In this document: piece after piece, positions 1 through 9,589 of the stretch
Layout: the number at the start of each line of letters is the position of its first letter
Numbering within the stretch: position 1 is the first letter of the stretch
From: Anthoceros angustus
Lineage: Eukaryota; Streptophyta; Anthocerotopsida; Anthocerotales; Anthocerotaceae
Length of the DNA: 64,000 nucleotides
Direction of reading: 5' to 3'
Assembly (NCBI GenBank): GCA_010909165.1
Contig: MU008201.1
Location: 248,001-312,000 of the forward strand
The notes under the pieces: generated by a model
Database searches by the model: none
What the model saw: the letters and a program-made list of their open reading frames with translations, nothing else
Told to the model about the DNA's origin: nothing
Translations under genes and position numbers: made by a program

Positions 1-59
1 AACAAAATGGTCATACACAAATATAAAATAAAATTCTTGTTGGTACTACTCATTGTACG

Positions 60-1800
60 TTATCTCATATGAGTTTAGGTCCAATTTTTTTGGGTTGAAG
101 CAGTTCAAACAGTTGCTTGCGTTGTGAACAAGATTGTTTCTGATGTTCAGGCATTGTGGATTGGTGTGGTTCCTTCTTCTAAAATCTATGTGTGTTTAGA
201 TGTGTAGCGTTTTCCTTGGGTTGTCGTTTGTTTGATCCTAGTACTCGACAAATTATTTCAAGTTGAGATGTTATTTTTTGTGAAGATTTGTCTTTGAAGG
301 ATTCAGTTCGTTCTTCTCAGCCATGTGATCATGATCTTATTTTTGAACAGTTTCTTCTTTATTATCCTCATATCATGATGATCACTACTTTTTTTATGAA
401 GTTTTCGATTCGAATTCTTAGAATGATACTCAAAATGATCAACACAATGATCGTGGTGTACATCAACATGTTGTCGGTGAAGTTGTTTCAAATCTTCCGA
501 ATTTTCGTGATGGATTTCAAGATAATATTCTTCCTGAATCTCCAGGTCTTTCTCACAATTTTGCTGGGGTTCCTCGACATAATCATGTTATTCCATGTGA
601 TCTTGTGCCACCAAATGTAGTTCGTCGTCCTGAACGATTATATATTCCTTCTCATCGACAATTAGAAATTTATGAAATTGATGATGTTGTTGGTCTTATC
701 TCGGCGGCTCATCCTGAGCCTCAATCAATTGCTGAGGCCTAGGCTTCCCCGCAATGGTCTTTGTGGGAGCATGTTTTGCAAGATGAGTGGAACTCACTCT
801 TGCAAATTGAAACGTGGGAGGTTGTTCCACTTCTTGCAAGTTGTAAACCTGTTGGTTGTAAGTGGGTCTGATCCTTAAAATTAAATATAATGTTGATGGG
901 TCCATTGAGCATTATTAAGCTCGATTGGTTGTTGCGGGGTATTCACAAGTTGAAGATATTGATTATAAGCAGACTTTTTCGCCACTTGTAAAACTTCCTT
1001 TTGTTTGTGTTCAACTTGCTTTAACTGCTTTCTTCAATCTTGAAATATGTTGGATGGATGTCAAAATTGCATTTTTGAATGGTGATCTAGATAAAGAAAT
1101 TTATATGGAACAACCCCAACCATTTAATAATGATATGCTGATATGTAGACACGCCAGCAAGACTTCTAATGTTTATTGTCAATGGGCCAAGCATATTTTG
1201 CACTATTTGTGTGGATCTTCTTTTCATGGATTATGTTTTGGTGATTCTACTGTTAACATTAAGCACTGTGCCTTAACGTTTTGTTGGCTATTTTGATTCT
1301 GATTGGGGAGGAGATAAACAAACTCGTCATTCTACTCTAGGATATGCTTTTGATATTTTTAGTTCTCTTGCTAGTTCAAGTACTAAGTCACAACCTACTA
1401 TTGCTCTCTCTTCTACGGAGGTAGAATACATGGCACCAATACATGCTACTAAGGAGGTGGTTTGGTTGCGACTTCTTCTACAGGAACTTGGTTATACTCA
1501 AACAGAATCTAGAATTTTACATTCGGATAAGTAGAGTAGTCTCAAGGTTGTGCATAATCTTGAGTTTCATTAGCGTATGAATTTTATATTCATAAGAAGA
1601 TAGAAAAAGGCTTCATCGATTTCCTCTATGCTTTTGCAAATTCTACGAAGGCAGATGGTTTCACCAAAGTTCTTCCTCTTAACAAAGTTCAAAGAGTTTG
1701 TGCAACATTTGCACATAATTCCTATATCTGAACTATTTAAATCTTCCACTGCCACAAAAGATCTCTTAAACAATAAGTCTTAAGCATGGCTTTTTCCTGA
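60..1800 (+). mobile_element. Ty1/copia retrotransposon fragment, internally deleted
   Basis: Pieces of a copia Pol polyprotein can be read on the plus strand in shifting frames. About 200-300 gives a hinge-like segment (PSTRQIISSRDVIF with frame jumps). About 925-1120 gives the reverse transcriptase N-terminal part, with YKQTFSPLVKLP and WMDVKIAFLNGDLDKEIYM. From about 1290 to 1570 comes RNase H, with DSDWGGDKQTRHSTLGYAF and ALSSTEVEYMAPIHATKEV. The sequence jumps from the RT palm start to the RNase H lead-in near 1125-1150, so the YVDD catalytic motif is gone. Several stops and frameshifts make this inactive. No LTR or target-site duplication could be recognised, so the outer limits are approximate. 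Confidence 0.85.
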
Positions 1801-1914
1801 CATATGGTAGGTTTTTTCCCTAATAATTTTTTGCTGTTATTAAGGTTTTTAATGCTGCTTACGAGTTCCTCTCTTGTCACACGTCTTGTATAACGAGACT
1901 TCTACATCAAGTGT

Positions 1915-2960
1915 TTGACTAGATTGGAGAGGGGAGGTGAGAAAAGTACAACTAGTTTTATCCCTTTTGTCTGCTCCTTCTATGGGTCTCCTTCCAATCT
2001 CTACTGTCAACATTGGTCCGCGGTCGATAGGGTTTCGGTGTTGGCCTTAGCAGCTGGCACGAGGCAAGGGGATCCGTTGGGGGGCGCCCTTTTTGCCATG
2101 GCTCATTTTTGGGCTCTGTCCATAACTACCTCCTCGTTTTGGGATTGTATGTATCCCTCAATGGCGGACGACAACCATATCATGGAGTTAGGTGACTGGG
2201 TCCAGGGGGCTTTTGAACTCTTCTCTTCGGAGCTCTCCCGCCTCGGTCAAAAGATGAAGATTTTGAAGTGTAGGGTCTGGTCCTTCTCCGGCGTGGTGCC
2301 CTCTCTTCAGTATCCTAATTAGGGGGATATTGCTTTCCCATACGGCCTTCATGTTTTACGGGTCTCGATGGGGCCCCCAACTTTCATATAGGAATTTGTA
2401 GATGCAGCTTTGCAGGAGGACCTGGCACATATATGCGATCTCTCGCAATTGGGGGATCCACATGTGGCATTAGGTATTATATATTCTTGTTTTGCACGTC
2501 GACCATGTTACCTCCTTCGCACAGTTCCGCCCTCCTCGGGTTTCTTGTCCAACCTAAGGGATTTTGACAGGCAAGTTCTGCAGGCGCTCGCTGACATCAT
2601 TGGCCCGGGCACCTTCGAGTGTGCCCCTGGGGACTTGACCAGGCGACATGCATCCCTCCCCGTCGCGTTTTGGGGTCCTGGTCTTTTGGCCACGGAAGCC
2701 TCTGCGCCGGCGGCTTTCCTTGGGAGTTGGGCCCTCTCTGCTCCCATCCTGGTCTCCTGTTTCATCATCAGGGACCCTTGCATTTTGGAGTCCTTCATCG
2801 CGGGAGTGGAGGAGGGCATTTTTCCCCTACATCTATCGGAGGTATGCTGTGAAGTACGAGAGGGACAGCCCCGCACCGTGCCTGCGTGCATGGCAAGCTT
2901 TGGCACAGGACTTGACAAATTTGTCAAAGTCCTCAGCCATTGCCTCATACGTTTCTAGTG
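1915..2960 (+). mobile_element. LINE-type reverse transcriptase fragment
   Basis: Two consecutive open segments (1915-2322 and 2410-2958) carry a non-LTR reverse transcriptase signature. The first has GTRQGDPLGGALFAMAHFWA followed by an ADDNHIM box, which stands for the RT finger/palm motif and the catalytic ADD. The second has CFARRPCYLLRTVPP and a thumb-like FDRQVLQALADIIG, then a decayed GGLGLRSA-like segment. A stop and about 90 nt separate the two. The endonuclease domain is absent upstream. The family is common in non-seed plants and algae. The fragment is inactive. Confidence 0.75.
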
Positions 2961-3391
2961 GAAGCGGAATAAAGAGGTGGCCCACTTGCATCCTGCTATA
3001 TTTGCGCACCTTCAGAGCCACTGCTCCGGCAGCAGCCCAACCTGGACGGTTAGTGATAACCTGGGCGGAGATGGTGTCACATACTCCTAGGATCAATAAT
3101 CACCATATCCTCCACCAAAACCTGGTCGCCACGGACAAGGTACAAGTCGGCCCTGATTGAAGGACATGTACGGAGAGTATACCCCCGCTATCTCCAGGCC
3201 ATGTAGCCGCTTTTACGAGCGATGGTGAACATGACATTGCGGATGACATCGTGAGTGGCAATGCGATGACCCCATGATGAAGATGAGGAAAAATAGACTG
3301 TAGGAAATGGAAAGAGCATGGTGCCTTGGGTAAGGTTTTTTCTCGTTTTATCAAGGAGTGTGCTTTTATCAAGGAGTGTGCAAGGGCCCAC
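2833..3391 (-). mobile_element. LINE C-terminal fragment in inverted orientation
   Basis: On the minus strand, overlapping frames give the segment HRIATHDVIRNVMFTIARKS, then SIRADLYLVRGDQVLVEDM, then an AAAGAVALKVRKYSR stretch and HLFIPLPLETYEAMAEDFDK. I recognise this as the region that usually follows the RT in plant and algal LINE-like ORFs. It lies opposite in strand to the RT fragment that ends at about 2830, so the element was rearranged. Frameshifts near 3190 and 3100 break it. Confidence 0.55.
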
Positions 3392-3658
3392 GATAGGGAC
3401 GAGGTTAGCCTCCGTTTTTGATTGTCGTGGCTTATTTCAGGTAATGGATTTCATCGCCCTGCAAAGGGTATTGACCAGTGCCATCTTTAGAACGAAGACG
3501 CGGCATCGGTGGCACGAGTGTAAGCCCTTCCCTACATATGGCCCTTCCCTACATGAGACGGCGACATCTTAGGAGCGGTTGCGAGTTATCGGATAGATTA
3601 GTGTGGGGGGCATGGAGGCTGGGGAGGCTGGGGAGGCTGCGGGCGGCGCGTTGTGCCG

Positions 3659-3828
3659 CGTCGTGGGTTATCCCCTTTCGGCCCGGGGTGGATGGGATTC
3701 CCGTCGTGGGTTATCCCCTTCCGGCCCGGGGTGGATGGGATTCCCGTCGTGGGTTATCCAGTAGCGGCCCTGGGTGGATGGGATTCCCGTCGTGGGTTAT
3801 CCCCTTCGGCCCGGGGTTGATGGAATTT
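3659..3828. repeat. 43-bp minisatellite, four units
   Basis: Three 43-bp units (3659-3701, 3702-3744, 3745-3787) and a fourth of about 41 bp (3788-3828) each run from CGTCGTGGGTTATCC to GGTGGATGGGATTCC with a GC-rich centre. Unit 3 differs in its middle. The array follows a short GGGGAGGCT repeat at about 3617-3640. Confidence 0.9.
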
Positions 3829-4673
3829 CCCATCTAGTTCTTTTTGTAAAGTCTCCACATTCCCCGTTTGTGGAGGTAACCAAGACGCTGGAGGCATGTC
3901 ACTGCCTGACCGAGCCTGTTACCTTTAACAGTACGAGACCAGCCCTGGTTTGTTCTTTGTTCCAGTCGCCTACTTCGTCGCTGAGCCGGCCGCCGATCGG
4001 GGAACTCTCCTCCTGTCCTACGACTAGTCTATGCTACAGTAAGATGCTGGAGATGCTGCTGCCTATCTTGGGAAGAGCAGCGCATAGATGCCGGGTTCTT
4101 GAGGATCTTCGTTCACAGAATTCGCGCTCCCGAACTTGGTTAGGCCTGTGGCCTCGTAGTGGTCGTCTCCTCCTATGCTGAGCAGCGGGCAATGGCCAGG
4201 TTGAGCTGGTCCACATTATCGTCCAGATGGCATCCTGCGGGCATGCCGGATGTGAGAGAAAAGTTCAAGGTGAGTGAATGTCAGGTGCAAGAGTTTGTGG
4301 GTTTTGCAGATTTCATGCTGTGCAGATTTCATTTTGATTTTGACCATCGTCATCCAGGGACAGTTTTCTCGGCATCACCGTGACCTTTGAAGGAGATGTT
4401 CTGCTGTATTCTGTGCTGCTTACATGTGTTTCACGATTCGTGGCACAGTTTCACGATTCGTGGCTAGTTCTTCCAGGCATTTCAGGTTGTGGATGTCAGA
4501 TGTTGCAAGGAAGTATGGATTCTCATGCTATGGGCAGCACAATGGATGATACAGGATATTAGATGGTGCAAGACGAAGGAAGTAAGGATTCTCATGCTAT
4601 AGGCAGAATGGGGCCACAGGTACACATTGGAGAAGTGATGATCGGTGTTCACGTGATACAGGGCCTGAGGTGG
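3829..4673. other. Intergenic and 3' flank of the ABC transporter gene, with a 33-bp direct repeat
   Basis: No convincing coding sequence is visible. Imperfect 33-bp direct repeats lie at about 4505-4537 and 4572-4604, sharing GGATTCTCATGCTAT. A short repeat of TTTCACGATTCGTGGC occurs near 4431-4462. The region presumably includes the 3' UTR of the minus-strand transporter gene that stops at 4674. Confidence 0.5.
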
Positions 4674-7600
4674 TCAATTGTTCACGACTGCCTGACCCTT
4701 TTCTGCAGCTTGCATCAACTGGGCGGCTATGACCTTCCCGCTTTGCAAAACCATGTTGGCAAACACTCCCGGCTCCTCCGTTTCGGATGCCTGGCGTAGC
4801 AGGTTGGCGGGGGAGTCGAATTCCGCAATGCGCCCGCCCTTGGCCAGCACCAGGAGCAGGTCGGAGTCGATCACTGTCTCGATTCTGTGGGCGATTGTGA
4901 GGACAGTACAGTCTCGGAACACCTCACGCATGGTTGTTTGAATGAGTTGGTCGGTCTCTCCGTCCACAGCGGCTGTGGCCTCGTCCATGACGATGATTCG
5001 TGACTTGCGGAGGAGGGCTCTGGCAAGGCAGAGGAGTTGCCGTTGTCCAACGCTGAAGTTCTCCCCGTTGCTCACGACCATGCTGTCCAGGCTCTGGACC
5101 TTCTTCTTCAGGTGCACTTTGCGGATGGCCTCGTTGATGTCCTCATCTGCGTGCTGGTTGAAGGGGTCCAGGTTGATTCTGACTGTGCCTCGGAAGAGGA
5201 CAGGGTCTTGGGGGATGATAGACAAGCGTTGCCGGAGGTCATCTAAGCCTACAGATTTGATGTCTATGCCGTCCACCAGGATGGAGCCGGAGCAAGCCTT
5301 GTTCTCCACCATCCGGAACAGGGCTGCTGCAAGGCTGGACTTGCCGGCTCCAGTGCGCCCTAAAATGCCCACCTTCTTCATTGGTTCGATGGAGAAGGAG
5401 AGGTTGTGGAGGACTGGAGGCAAGTCCTCTCTGTAGGCCATGGTGTAGTCTGAGAATTCTATGGCACCTGTGCTGGGCCAGGCATCTGGGATCACTCCTG
5501 GAGGTGTGTGGGGATCTGCTTCGGTTGAGAGGTTGGCGTATGTTTGGATCCTCTCTACACTGGTAAAGTAGTTCTCGGTCTCTGCAGCCATGCGGATACC
5601 GTACTGGAAGAAGCCAGTGAGCTGCAGGGCCTGCACCAGGACAACTCCAGTTATTCCTGGACCAAGCTTGTGTCTGAGAAGGACCACCAGGAGGGCAGCT
5701 ACTGCAACGCACATGGCAGCGAGGCAGTCCAGCCTGATGCCCAGCCAGCGTCCAGCATGCACGAGCAGAATGTATGCCCGGTGGTTGGCATCAACCAGTG
5801 CGATGATGCGTTTGTGGGCTCGGGATCCCACCCCGTACGCCCGTATTGATGTCACTCCTGCCAGGGTCTGTGCAAAGTGCTCGTACATTGGGGACCGAGA
5901 TATGCCGTCTAGCCTCTTGAGCTCCCTGGATACCACCATGTATCTACGCTGCAGAAAGAAGAAGCCCATGATGAATGGTGGCATGACAAAGAGGAACCAG
6001 GGGATGAGTACTGCGATTATGGCAAGCGAGCCGAGGCAGCCCACCAAGTTCTCTGCAGTGGTGAAGGCAGTGAAGGGAAGCAGCTCATCGACCAGTGCTT
6101 GGTCTTTGCTGAACCTGTTCACGATCCTGCCCACAGGGTTCTGGTCGAAGAAAAGTTGAGGAGACCTGAAGACCTTCTCAGCCATGTCTGAATGCATCTG
6201 CTTGGCTGCTCGGACTGTTGCTTCTGTGAAGAGGATGGCTCGGCATAGAGAGAGGCAAAGGGCACCTGTCGCAAAGACCGCGTATGTGATCATATACACC
6301 TTTGTATGGAGTCCATACTTTCTGTCCACCCACGCACTCAGCCAGTAGTCCACCATCACTCGTACTGATTGTGCTAGGCTGAAGGAGATCACCACCACTA
6401 CCCACAGGCCGATGCCTCCATCTCTGAAGTAAGCCACAAAGTTGGACCAGTCCACCACTCCTTGTGCTCTGTCTTCTTCCACTGTGATGGCTCCAGTACC
6501 TCCTTTTTTGCTGCTGGGCTTCTCATCCCCATGCGCAGTTCGCTCATCTGCATCTTTATCTGTTGGAATGTGGTCCGGCTTGGGGTGGAGGATTTGCTCA
6601 CCAACCTGCTCTCCTGTCTCATCCGGTCCTGCAACTGTCTCCTCATGCACCTCTACATCAGCTTCTGTTGTCTGCACGCTCTGATCCTCGTCCTCTTTTT
6701 CTGTGAAGCCTTGGACTGCACTGTGCTTCAAGATGTCCTCCTTCGTCATACTTCGGAGCTGACCATTGTCCATAAGATAAACCCTATTGCAGTACTGCAG
6801 GGAAGTCCTATTGTGGGTAACAAGGATGACTGTCCTGCCCTTCAGAACTCCATCCAAGACATGCACCATCAAATGCTTTGCAGTTGGCACATCAACAGCA
6901 GCAAGAGGATCATCCAAAAACACAACGTTCACATCGCTATAGCACGCACGGGCCAAGCTGATCCTTGCCTTCTGACCCCCGCTCAGATTGATCCCCCTCT
7001 CCCCAATCTCTGTGCCATCTCCAGCTTCAAACTGGGTAAGGTCATGCTCCAAAGCACATGCAAATATGACTTGCTTGTACCTCGCTTCATCGTACTGCTG
7101 TCCAAAGATGATATTGTCTCTCACCGTTCCGTTGAATATCCATGGCTGCTGGGGCACATAAGCAACCCTCCCCTCAGTGTGATGAATCCCACCCAGAGTA
7201 CGCATCTCTCCTAAAAGGGCAAGAAGCAGGGAGCTTTTCCCACTCCCAACAGGCCCGACAATAGCCACCAAATCACCTCTTTCCACCTTCATGTTGACGT
7301 TGTTCAGAATAAATCGGCCAGCAGTATCCGACAAAGACCGTTGCAGCTGTTGCTCAACCGTATCCCCATCTGCAATCCTCAGACTCGTGCTTCTCCGGAA
7401 GCTACTAGAACTCCTCCTCGCACTCCTCCTCAGGCTTCCACTCCGGTCCTTGGAAAAGCTCTTCACGGGATTGTCAGTGACATTCCAGGAGAAAGTACAA
7501 CCGACTGCAGCAACGGCTTCTTTGGGAGCACCATCAGGTCCATAAGCTTTCTTCAGCCGCTCCACCGTCTCCTGATCCGAATTCCCATTAGGTAGGTCAA

Positions 7601-8816
7601 GCAGGGACTGCAGCCTTCCCACAGATATAAGAGCCTCTCCGAAAATCTGCACCCCCGTTGGCGCAATGGAATAAGTCCTCACAAGCACGCTGAACAGAGC
7701 CAAAATGGTGAACGCCTTGCTCGGGTTCAGGTCCCCATGATGCAACGCCACGTACGTCCCGAACGTGGCCAACGTCGCAAACGGAGTCACAGAATCCTTA
7801 ATAGCCGACGTGCAAGCCCTCAAGAAGGCAGTTCTCCTGATCCAATGCAGCTCCGCCTTCCGCAGATCCTCCACCTGCCGCAGAAACGCCGAAGTCCATC
7901 CATTGTACTTCACGACCCGGATTCCAGTCAGGATCTCCGCCACCATCCTCACCCTGGCATCGGTCAGCTTAACAGCCTTGCTCCTCAGCCTCCCGACAGC
8001 CCGGGCCATCCAGACCTGCAACGGCAGCGTCAAGAGCCCCAACGCCACCCCTGGAATTGCACTCACTCCAGCTTCCCAGATACAGAACCCTGCAACCACG
8101 ACGATTTCCACGACCGAGAACCACACGAAGTGGAAGTACATGGCAGCATCCAGCATCTTCTGCGTGTCATTCGTCACGAGGTTCAGCATCTGCCCGCTGC
8201 TGCTCTCCGCCAAGGCCACAGACTTCATCTCCAACACCTTCTCCAACACCGCCAAGGCCACGATAGACCGCATCTTCATCCCCACCTTCTGGCTGCGCGT
8301 GAAACAACTATGCTGGGTCACGCTCATCCCAGAAGACGTCACTAGCATTGCAACAACCAGCAACATCCCCCACCACCATTGCAGGTGCCTATCCTCCTCA
8401 GCACTCTTCACCAGGGCCTTGAGCACATACACCTGCAGCAACACCAGGGCCAGCCACACCGGCTTGTACAACGACGCCAGAAAGTACTCCCTCCCAAGAG
8501 CAGAAAAAAGCAGACTCCACACCGAGACCCTCCTCCCTGCTCCCAGCCCACCATTATATGCATGCTGCTTTCTCCCAATGGCAGCCTTCCACTGCTTCTC
8601 AGAGTACTCGGTCGTCTCCTTCGGATTCAGATCATACAGATCCTCTGCCTGAAGAGGCCTCTTGTTCCCCGTCTTCACCAGCAAGTAAACCCATTGCCAG
8701 AGATGCCAGTTGATTACGTTCGCCCTCAGCTCCGGGCTGGGTCCAGCTGTGGGCATACGAAACTCCCGCCCATCACATGCATCCACGTCGGTTCCATCCT
8801 TCTGCTCAGAATCCAT
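4674..8816 (-). CDS. ABC transporter, ABCC (MRP-like) family, short form without TMD0
   Basis: This is an intronless 1380-aa full transporter laid out TMD1 (about 95-400), NBD1 (about 435-690), an acidic linker (about 705-785), TMD2 (about 800-1075) and NBD2 (about 1118-1350). NBD1 has Walker A GPVGSGKSS (521-529), the LSGGQ signature (611-615) and Walker B VVFLDDP (631-637). Asp stands in the catalytic Glu position, as is usual for the degenerate ABCC site. NBD2 has Walker A GRTGAGKSS (1153-1161), a variant signature FSVGQ (1254-1258), Walker B IIVMDEATAAVD with Glu1279, and the H-loop IAHR (His1310). Family members export glutathione conjugates, organic anions or other metabolites across vacuolar or plasma membranes; the substrate cannot be inferred here. 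The N-terminal TMD0 of long MRPs is missing. A Ser/Arg-rich insert (about 452-482) lies inside NBD1. The start at 8816 gives a hydrophilic N-terminus of normal length. Confidence 0.95.
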   Translation of the reverse strand: MDSEQKDGTDVDACDGREFRMPTAGPSPELRANVINWHLWQWVYLLVKTGNKRPLQAEDLYDLNPKETTEYSEKQWKAAIGRKQHAYNGGLGAGRRVSVWSLLFSALGREYFLASLYKPVWLALVLLQVYVLKALVKSAEEDRHLQWWWGMLLVVAMLVTSSGMSVTQHSCFTRSQKVGMKMRSIVALAVLEKVLEMKSVALAESSSGQMLNLVTNDTQKMLDAAMYFHFVWFSVVEIVVVAGFCIWEAGVSAIPGVALGLLTLPLQVWMARAVGRLRSKAVKLTDARVRMVAEILTGIRVVKYNGWTSAFLRQVEDLRKAELHWIRRTAFLRACTSAIKDSVTPFATLATFGTYVALHHGDLNPSKAFTILALFSVLVRTYSIAPTGVQIFGEALISVGRLQSLLDLPNGNSDQETVERLKKAYGPDGAPKEAVAAVGCTFSWNVTDNPVKSFSKDRSGSLRRSARRSSSSFRRSTSLRIADGDTVEQQLQRSLSDTAGRFILNNVNMKVERGDLVAIVGPVGSGKSSLLLALLGEMRTLGGIHHTEGRVAYVPQQPWIFNGTVRDNIIFGQQYDEARYKQVIFACALEHDLTQFEAGDGTEIGERGINLSGGQKARISLARACYSDVNVVFLDDPLAAVDVPTAKHLMVHVLDGVLKGRTVILVTHNRTSLQYCNRVYLMDNGQLRSMTKEDILKHSAVQGFTEKEDEDQSVQTTEADVEVHEETVAGPDETGEQVGEQILHPKPDHIPTDKDADERTAHGDEKPSSKKGGTGAITVEEDRAQGVVDWSNFVAYFRDGGIGLWVVVVISFSLAQSVRVMVDYWLSAWVDRKYGLHTKVYMITYAVFATGALCLSLCRAILFTEATVRAAKQMHSDMAEKVFRSPQLFFDQNPVGRIVNRFSKDQALVDELLPFTAFTTAENLVGCLGSLAIIAVLIPWFLFVMPPFIMGFFFLQRRYMVVSRELKRLDGISRSPMYEHFAQTLAGVTSIRAYGVGSRAHKRIIALVDANHRAYILLVHAGRWLGIRLDCLAAMCVAVAALLVVLLRHKLGPGITGVVLVQALQLTGFFQYGIRMAAETENYFTSVERIQTYANLSTEADPHTPPGVIPDAWPSTGAIEFSDYTMAYREDLPPVLHNLSFSIEPMKKVGILGRTGAGKSSLAAALFRMVENKACSGSILVDGIDIKSVGLDDLRQRLSIIPQDPVLFRGTVRINLDPFNQHADEDINEAIRKVHLKKKVQSLDSMVVSNGENFSVGQRQLLCLARALLRKSRIIVMDEATAAVDGETDQLIQTTMREVFRDCTVLTIAHRIETVIDSDLLLVLAKGGRIAEFDSPANLLRQASETEEPGVFANMVLQSGKVIAAQLMQAAEKGQAVVNN

Positions 8817-9330
8817 CGTTCTTCCGAATCAGATACGAAGTCACCCAACAAAGCCCACTTCCTTCGTGATTCCCGATCAATCTACCTCCACAATCGCCCC
8901 ACTACAAAATCCATCACCCATGGAAGATGCAGGTCCAGGCCATCGAGCAAGTACAGACTGCACAGAGGCTCCAGAGCCCTCTCCGAATTCCTTGTGCACC
9001 GCCCAAGAACTGAGACACCTGGGATGTGCATCCCGGATCGGATGGAGACCTGCAGAAGCACAGAAGAGGCACTCCTATTAACAAGGGAGGTCCAAGAGCG
9101 AAGCGCAGCATCGTCGCCCTCTCACTGGATGCTGAGAGCCTTGTCTCATGGGCGGAAGTGGCGGGGCAGATTCCGATAGGAGAGACAAGATCGAATCAGA
9201 ATCGTGAGCAAGTGCGGTGGAGAAATTCGTCACGCACGGAAGCGAGCCATTCTGATTCGACACCGCCCGCAGCAGGCTGCGGGTGCCGCGGGATATATAT
9301 AGAGCGAAGCATTTTCTGAGGAAAGAGGGC
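8817..9330 (-). promoter_or_regulatory. Probable promoter and 5' leader of the ABCC gene, with a TATA-like site
   Basis: On the minus strand a CTATATATAT box sits at about 9293-9302, close to the plant TATA consensus, roughly 480 bp upstream of the ATG at 8816. That distance would imply a long 5' leader or a leader intron. The motif is nearly palindromic, so it could instead serve a plus-strand transcript. No coding sequence was found here. Confidence 0.35.
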
Positions 9331-9589
9331 GTCGTGCAACTTGGGTGCTCCTTCTGCTTCGTTGGACCCTGTTGCATGGGCTACGGCAAAGATACCGCCT
9401 TCGTGCTATTCTAATGTGGAGTGGAGCAAGTTGTGGCGATTGTCGGTAGATTGCATCCTTTTGCTGTCGGACACCGGCCCTTTCGCTCCCTCTCCACAGC
9501 TGACATTTTGGCATGCGCTCGTCCAAATCCATTTCTGCTTCTGCATGCACATTCTTGGCCTGGGCCCCTGCAACCCAAAGGAAGCTCAC

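Noticed and set aside
7737-8652. Long plus-strand open frames opposite the ABC transporter gene
   Set aside because: They are antisense shadows of a GC-rich coding sequence and show no motifs of their own.
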